Shown: positions 56,570 to 64,000 of the stretch, in pieces | Layout of the letters: each line of letters begins with the position of its first letter | Position numbering within the stretch: position 1 is the first letter of the stretch | Translations under genes and position numbers: made by a program | The notes under the pieces: generated by a model | Database searches by the model: none | What the model saw: only the letters and a program-made list of their open reading frames with translations | What the model was told of the DNA's origin: nothing | Assembly: GCA_036345935.2 (NCBI GenBank) | Contig: JADWOT020000008.1 | Location: 8,884,156-8,948,155 of the forward strand | Length of the DNA stretch: 64,000 nucleotides | Reading direction: 5' to 3' | From: Taenia hydatigena | Taxonomy: Eukaryota > Platyhelminthes > Cestoda > Cyclophyllidea > Taeniidae

Positions 56570-58225
56570 GCTGAAAATAGAGAAACCTAAATTCAATCTA
56601 ACATGAATCTGTTTGTGGCGACCCAGAAAATATCTCTCAAATGTCGTTTTAATGGCCGAAAGTCTGAACGAGCTTAAGTACGCTATATTCACTACTCGGC
56701 ACAAACACACAAAAGCGCTTTAGGGATGTCACTTCCGCAGTTTACGGTTGCCTTTCCTGACTAACATTTAACGATACAGTCAGTTATTGTCACCCTGCAT
56801 CAGCTTCTGATCAGGACACTTGTATGCGGAGGTATTTAATAGATAGAGGCAGTGGTGGTGAAGTTGAAATGTAATTAAATCTATTTGCTTTAGATGAATT
56901 TATGTAGGATTTGTCTGCCACCAAAGGGCAAGAGAAGAATGAAAGAGTAAATTTCAGACGCACTTAAGTGCGGCAAAGACTGTGCCTAATACCAAATCCA
57001 TATTGTGGGCATATTAGTGAATCAGTCAGCAAAAGAGTTCACAACTTATAACCGAAGGGGCATGCTTTAACTAAAGAGCACGCAATCGCGCCATTCAGTT
57101 GCGTATGGCCCAGCTTAGCCACAATACAACCGAGATTTGAAAAACAAAGTGTGCTGGAACAAGTGAACAAAGGACAAACTAAAAGAAGATTAAGAATAGG
57201 ACAAGCAACTCATGCGTTTCGCCAGAAGGTTGATATCTAAGTCAAAGATGTGCTTTTCTGTCTAGAGTCTATGCACCAATCGGTGCTTTACCATCCAAGA
57301 TGCTCAAGGGATGAATAATGAGAGTCGACAACGGTTTTTTGTCAGGAATTTTTTTATTAATATTGGCGCTTGTAATCTGGTGAGTAAGACAGTTCTCTCG
57401 CTTTTTTTATTATAATAAGTTTGCTCAATCTGGAATGGCTAACTTCCAAGCATGACATATAAAGTGGTTTTTAAAGAGCTTGCTATTGTTTTTTGACTTG
57501 GACTAAGTGATGCGTTGCGATATTGCGTTGCCAAAAGCCGGAAGGCGGAAAAGCATTGAGACAACTTTAAAAGGGGCGTCGGATGGAGGTGTCGAAGAAA
57601 GTGACAGACGACCCTAAAAAAGCGCTGCATCGCCTGCAAAGAAATAGCTCTTAACACTGCACTGACTTCAAAGTATATGCGACTTTATTCACAACATTGC
57701 AACCGTAGATATAATCGCACTTCGCTGTCCAAATTTGTTCTCTCTTAAAGTTCTGTTCTTGCGAAATTTTGCAAGGAGCGTTAAGAATGTTTGGTAATGG
57801 TGGCTTTTCCTGCCTCTCCGTGTACACTAGCGAACTCCAAGTAATACCTTAACTGTGATATTAAAATGCCCTCGGGTAACGGACAATAAGCACCAACAAT
57901 TTATGTTCAGATTGCTGCAAGACTGCTCAATGCGACTAGTGCGTCAATGCAAAATCCTTGCATACACTTTAGTTTGTCGATGTAAAATATAGTTCTGTAG
58001 TATAGCATCAACGGAGGCAGTGCTCAAGGACTTCCGAGTTGCTGAACAACTGCAAATTATGCGAATGAACACGTATTAATGATTTTGTCGACTGCCGCAC
58101 CTCCGACATTTCTTACCTACCCCTCACCCAAACAGGCAATGATGGTGAAGCCCTGCATGATGCTATCCACATTAGAGCTAAACAGAATAGCATGATATAA
58201 GAGAAATCTTTATCAAATCACTCAG
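56570..58225. other. No established gene; short coding-like stretches near 57.5-58.2 kb
   Basis: Three frames are open around 57500-57650 on both strands (including 57439-57657, -), so none can be preferred. Short open stretches near 58010-58070 and 58133-58195 (+) do not connect in phase. The rest is AT-rich. Confidence 0.35.
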
Positions 58226-58329
58226 TTGTGGTGTTGGGTGTGGAACATGGTAAGGTTGAACAATTTCTAGCTGCGATGAAAACAAAGACTTCTTTGGAGA
58301 CCAATCCCGTGGCTCCTTCTAAGTCCCAG
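58226..58329 (+). CDS. Candidate internal exon, function unknown
   Basis: An acceptor (TATCAAATCACTCAG, ending at 58225) and a good donor (GTAAGG at 58330) bracket an open frame of 34 codons. It encodes VVLGVEHGKVEQFLAAMKTK and a Ser/Pro-rich end. Entry phase is 1 and exit phase 0. A very short in-phase terminal exon is possible at 58696-58725. A tRNA-like relic lies in between. No family is recognised. Confidence 0.27.
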
Positions 58330-58507
58330 GTAAGGTTCAGGAAAGATGCCATTGAAGAGACCTTATAGGTACTTGCCATGGCTAGATTAAAAGAAGGATG
58401 CTACGAGAGAAAGTTGGGCTCGATTCGGGCAACTTAATGCTCTGGTTAGACAGCCATTGTTATTAATCATGGGGAACTATAGGCTCCTTAAAGGTTATGC
58501 AACCGCC

Positions 58508-58590
58508 ATGCTGCCTAGCTAATTACCGCGTCAGTCGTACTTCAGTACTTTGTGTGGTTGGGCTGCTGATGTTTCGAATCCCCCATCTTA
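58508..58590 (+). other. tRNA-like relic (possible SINE head)
   Basis: An A-box-like TAGCTAATTACCGCGTCAGTC is followed about 45 bases later by a B-box-like GTTTCGAATCC. The spacing and the GCGTCAGTC anticodon-arm start recall a tRNA. The stems do not pair properly, so this is a degenerate relic or SINE fragment. Confidence 0.35.
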
Positions 58591-58729
58591 AATTGCATCG
58601 AGCCTAGATTTCCATGCTCTACTTTCTGTGCTCTTAGGCTCCAGCCAAATCATCTCATCGCCTCACTTGCACCCCTTGTGCTTGCATCAGAACAGGCGGC
58701 TCTAAAAATAGCTGTTACAGCATAAATGC

Positions 58730-61150
58730 ATGATGCGAGGTCGTATGAATTGAGGTAGGGACTAGAATTAGTTCAAACTCAGGATGGAACAAAATTGGCT
58801 CACACATTTGTGGTTGTGATTGCGCCAAAGCATAGTGCTCAGAAAAGATAGCAGATTTTACACCAAGTAGGATTACGCCTACGAGGCCATAAAAACCAGT
58901 ATCGATCAGGTTTTACGAAGACGCATTTAGGCCAGAGGAGACATTTCAACCCAATTTAAATGTGCGATTATTTGCTTTGATGCTGCCATTACCTTGAATT
59001 TTTACACTCGGTTTGAGAAGCAAAATCTGGGTAGAAATTTCTTGTAAATGGATCTACTAGGCAGCAAATTGTTTAGCAGTATGCATTGAGTACTAGAAAA
59101 TTCTAGTTATAAAGCGATTCGTTAGGACACACTTACGACAAAAATCCCCTTGGAAATAAACAAATGGTGTCTGGCCGACACATCATATTATCAAGTTAAT
59201 TGCAGTGCAGTAGTTCATAAAGGCGACAAATAGGTAGGCGCTAGTTAGGATTGCGTAGGTCTAATCTGAGTCCAGTGACAAAGCTGTGATGCTGCTAACG
59301 TGTAAATAGATGCATGCATGTCTTCTCTGCTAAATCCTCTTAAACAATTTTTTCAACCAAGATGTGAAATGTGCCACAGAAGTTAGCTTTTAAAGGTCCT
59401 CCGATAATTTCTTAGTTACCAACGGATTCTCTTCCCTGTCTTTTGAAATCCATAGCACGATTGCCTAACTTGGTGCAGATTTGTGAACCCAAGCCGCTCA
59501 ATTTACCTTTCATGCAGGCGGCGTCATAAAGAAGCCTACGCCGCCATTAATGGTTATTTGGGCTAGTGAGTAAAGAGTGAAAGGAAAGATTGGGCATTAA
59601 TGCTTCCAGTAATGCCACCATGCCTAAGTATAACCACTTTTCTCTTGCAACACTGCTAGGAATAATAGGAAGTTTTAGCCAAAGACCGAAAATGTTAGTG
59701 AGACAGAACTGAGTTGAAAGTAGAACGAGAATGGATGGTAGATAAGGAGGGAAATCCAAAGCAGGTGTAGAAAGAACAAACTATCTCTATAATACAACTG
59801 ATAAAAAGGGGTAAAACTGCTTCGAAAACATGTTATAAATTTCCCATTCCATCAAGCGGTAAGTGCCCAACAATGCATTTCCTGACCTAGTCTAAACGAC
59901 TTTCCTTTCTTTGCCCCGATTTCTCACCCATCGACTTCGTCAATGTTTAATCCCGGAATACTTTAGCATTTCTATCGATGCACATGCCTTTCTTCCTTTC
60001 CACATTTCCTCCTTCACCACTGTACTCCCTCAGTTTTCTTTGCCAATATAGACAATTCGCATTTTGGTCGCACATGCATTGTCAAATATTATAACAAGAA
60101 ATACCACAAGAATTTTAAAAAGCAGCCTTCTGATTCCCAACTTTGTGCGACTCTTAATCAAAATAGATAAAAATAGCTCACCTCTATCGCTTTGTTCTCC
60201 TAGCTTTTCTTGTCAAAATAGAACTCCTTCCACAGGCCAAACACTTCTTGTTCGGTTTTAAGACATGAACTGCCTTAGTCTTCTGCGGAACTGAATGGGC
60301 TGCTCATTTCTAATGGATAAAACTAACGGAACCTTGTAATCTTTTATTCCTTACTTCACTAAAATCTAACCATTGCTCTTCAGTCGCATCTAAATAGCAA
60401 AATGGTAAAATGAGAACTTCTAGGAACATTTACAGAAGGAGGCACGATACCCATTTTAATTCCGATCAATTTGGAATCTACCAAAATAGAAAAGAATTTT
60501 GCGCCACCAAGCGTTGATTTAACTGCCAAAAGTACCGTGGGTGTAAGTGGTGAGGTATAAGCATTTCATATTCATGAATGACAGCTTCCATTGATGCCAA
60601 TTTTAGTTCAGCAAAGGTCTTAACAGGATTGCCAATTTAAAGGCTGCCTGTAACAAAGAAGGAGAAAAGAAACAACACGTGGTTTGCCTGTAGTAAAACT
60701 AAAGGTTAGTCACTTGCCGAGTGAGCCGTAACTGACCTTAACTTTATCTAGGTGTCGATGTGTACGATTTATACGCAATCACATAATGCACGAATTCAAC
60801 AAAGGCAACTGTAGAACTTTGCGACTTACCCGAGGGTAAAAGTAGGCATATCACTTAAGCAGAACAACTATATTCATAACGTGGAAAGAATTTGTGCTTG
60901 TAGCGTGGCATTGAGGTTAGGCTACCCAACGAAGGTACGGTGGTAGTCCAAGTGACCGTAGACGAGACTGAGAGCTCAAAAATCAACAAATGCGAACTTT
61001 TGCTCCGAGTATTTCCATTACTATGCTAATCAGAAGTAGCATGGTGCTTGGTGTAGCTATGGACAACTAGCCGAGTCCTCAATTATCCGGAGAAAGCATA
61101 CCAGTAATTCATGCTAACAGTGCACAGATGTAGTACTTGTCTTCTTTAAA
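58730..61150. other. AT-rich, no gene recognised
   Basis: Only frames of 60-70 codons occur, none with splice support or a recognisable domain. There are no repeat partners in the window. Confidence 0.4.
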
Positions 61151-61154
61151 TGTG

Positions 61155-61365
61155 TTTTGTAGGCCAGAGGCGAAGGAACAATTTGAGCCTGATCGCCAAG
61201 CAATATGGTCCCTCTCTGAAGCGCGCCTCATCCTCGTCTTGAACTCTTCTACAGTAGCTTTCTCTACTCCCTCCCTTACTATTAGTAGAGACGTCAAAGC
61301 GTGCTCAGCCTTCTAATAGTGAGGGTGGAAAGGGGGAAGAGAGGGAACCTTCCACACAGATCCTC
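61155..61365 (+). repeat. Dispersed repeat F, distal copy
   Basis: It aligns with 19085-19305 in the same orientation, with many substitutions and small indels. A minus-strand frame of 62 codons (61109-61297) spans it but is interrupted in the other copy, so it is not called as a gene. Confidence 0.7.
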
Positions 61366-61369
61366 TGCC

Positions 61370-64000
61370 TATGCCTAATACGAGAAGGCCCATTACTCTG
61401 AGACGCCTTAATCGTCCTAGACGAAACGGCTGATCACTAGCGTATTATCAGTGTGTTGCAGAATTGCCTGTGTCTCAACAAAGAGATTCAATTTGTGTTC
61501 GTGTCTTTTGCTTACGACGTACGTCTAAGGAAACGTAAGCATTACACTATTATATCAATAACAAGTGCGGAATGTGAAAAACCAGGTTAATCAAACTTAG
61601 CCTAAAGGTTGCTAGTTATCAAAGAACAACCTATAAAACGACTCACCGAGACCTTGTTTGTGGCGTGAAAATCATTAAAATTATAACGTTGTGTTTAGAG
61701 TGTCCTACAAATGCCTTGCAAAACTGCATTTGCTTAGTCTTATTGGTTAAAAAAGAGAAGTTATGTTTTCACTGTGATATTTAAGGTAGATTAGAATTCC
61801 TGCAACAACTATTTGTTTTAATCGTGTCTAATACCCCTCTTATGTAGCTAGCGGCGTATATGAAGGGATGGCCTGAGTGTGTTCGTTGCTGTGCATGTTT
61901 CGTGGTTCGCGCTAACGAGTCCAGGTATGTGAGTATTCATAATTGAAATTTTTGACTTATTTTATGCGTATGCATAGGTAGCCCTTTATTATAGACATGA
62001 AAGTGTGGCTAGCGAATTTCGAGGCTTGCTGAATTCGTGGTTCGTGTAATGCTAAGATTCTGTTAACTCGCTTAATTAAATGCCTAAGCGCATTTTACTT
62101 TAGGGTGATGTCTGCTGATTTTGGCTGTTGTAAGTCTTTTGCAAGTCATGATGAAGGTTGAGGAGTCTGTTTTTACTATTATTTGTTACCACTACTTCAT
62201 TTGTGGGCAATGAATCGCGTATTAAATCGATGGACTTGCCGCTTGAGAGCAGTCGAACTAATTGAGACGAAACAGAGGTAACCTTCCTGGTTATGTGGCA
62301 TTCATTGAAGAAACAACAAAATTGATTCCAGGAAACTGTAAGCGGATGATGCAGCGATTGTGTGGTGCAAATCTCTACCTCAGGTTTCTGTCTCTAGCAC
62401 ATAGCTGAACTGAAACTGTTGGCTACAGTCATTCTAGTGGTTCACTGTGGGAGTTCACTTATCATGTGGCGTTTGCATGGCTTCCTTTCCTTTGCTCTAG
62501 TCGATTTAGAAGTTGCTGACTGCAACGACAAGTGCAAATGAAAAGTTGCATGCTGACCTCGGTGAATGGATAAAGAATCATGATTGTTGGGAAGGTGGGA
62601 AAGCGGTTTGGGTGTAACGCATCCATCGTTCCACTGAGAGATGGCATAACACCAGGAATCGTCTGAGTGTGGACGTGAAAGGAGATGCGAAATATCTTGG
62701 ATTTGAAAATGCTAGAATCATAAATCGATGGTTTATTTCTAGTTAGTGATATTATTTAGGCCTATTTATGCGGGAATTTGATATCTCTTTAAGTAAATTA
62801 CATGTCTTTAGCAGCAGGCGGTGAGCTGGAATGATTTCACTATATGGATTTGATTTATTCGCTTCCAAAAATGCTACTACACGCCATTTTTCAGTTGTAA
62901 AGGATATGATCAATGCTCCCTCTCCGCTGTACAGTCGCTGGTGCGCCAAAAGGCTTGTCACTCTTTCATCATAAAGCTTACTGCCCAATTTGATAAGGTG
63001 TGATTAATTTAGCACTCCATGGATGAGGTGGAGAAATGCAGTGAAGGCGAACGCTCGCGGTGTTGAGTTCTTGGTGGGACTGTAGGTGTCACGAGATGGA
63101 TTCTTTCCTCGCCTCTTTTCTCGGCCGTAAGTGCAGCTGAGGTCTTGGTGACTCTATTGCCTTGTAGGAAGTGCAGTAAGTGTTCACCCTCTTCTTACCA
63201 ACGTTGCATGCATTTGATGCGTTGAGTAATGCAGAGTGGCCTAATGTCGTATCTTGAACGCGTTTTCCTTATTTGTTTGTTATAATTGGCTGATGTGAAG
63301 TGCTATAAGCATATTGGGTGAGATTGGAGAAGTGAAACACACGCAAGGGTGTTCTTGGTGAATAAATGCATTTATTTTATGCAAACGAGCTTTTGATGAA
63401 AAAACAATGGAGTATCTAAGCTGTTGTGAGTCCTTTGAAAAGAGGATGGGTGAAGTCATATTTTGGGGGTTCATCCTTTTTCTTAACGTACTCTATGAAT
63501 CGGTCATTTGGTGGCCTCTTTAGCTAGATTTTGCTTGCATTGGACACGAGCTAGCCGATGAACACGCAGGGCCGCGGTGTCCCTTTTGCAACTTCGTGGC
63601 CTACTTTTCATCTGTGGAGCGCCACAACAGTAGTCTCTATTGTGATTTTTTTATTTCCTTTCATGCATCTCCTTTGGATTATGGTAGTGTTGTCATTGGC
63701 ATTCAGTGTTTTCTAATTGTTAATGATTCATAAGGCACTAGTGACCATCATAATTCAGTTGTTAGGTTGGGTTGGCACAACTGATTGTCTGTGTGGTTTG
63801 GCCCAAGTTAGTACTCTGCAGCGAAGATGGCAGCAAGACGTATGAACTGCACGTGAGAAAATATTGCGTTTATATGTGATGGTAGTCCAGATTCATCCTA
63901 GTCACCGTGGTATCTCAGTGTGGAGGTAGAACTTGTCCTTGTAAATTCACAGAGGCAAATTGGTGGCGGATGAACTAACGAAGCCGATCAGAAGTATTTC
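61370..64000. other. Right end of window; no gene recognised
   Basis: From about 61.8 kb the + strand is richer in G and T than elsewhere. Frames of 61-78 codons occur on the minus strand (62462-62647, 62752-62988, 63280-63474) without splice or domain support. I see nothing repeated from elsewhere in the window. Confidence 0.35.

Overview
This window looks like nuclear DNA of an animal. It has no operons or ribosome binding sites, and no open frame is longer than 144 codons. One gene is clearly spliced: four C2H2 zinc fingers, each on its own exon, with GT-AG introns in a constant phase. Much of the rest is old, decayed interspersed repeat. A flatworm such as a tapeworm would fit the short exons, small introns and base composition, but I have no diagnostic marker for it and the organism is a guess.

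Layout. Bases 1-5144 and 21746-26889 are the two arms of a near-perfect inverted repeat: position p pairs with 26890-p, with no net length change, and I found three substitutions. The left arm runs off the window edge, so the true arm may be longer. A unique spacer of about 16.6 kb (5145-21745) separates the arms. Arms and spacer carry fragments of older dispersed repeats, which I call A to F. Further copies lie at 37430-39455 and 61155-61365. A unit of about 370 bp is duplicated in tandem at 34976-35716.

Genes. The best-supported gene is the four-finger protein at 45555-46481 (+). Next come a two-exon reading with an N-terminal membrane anchor (39877-40408), a coding exon at 30936-31234, and a phase-consistent chain of six exon candidates at 48014-49746. 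The rest are single exon candidates or short open frames. In DNA of this composition, open runs of 40-60 codons behind an AG are expected by chance, so these have low confidence. Nearly all likely coding sequence outside the repeats is on the + strand between 39.8 and 56.6 kb. I found no CRISPR array, rRNA gene, intact tRNA gene or complete autonomous transposon.
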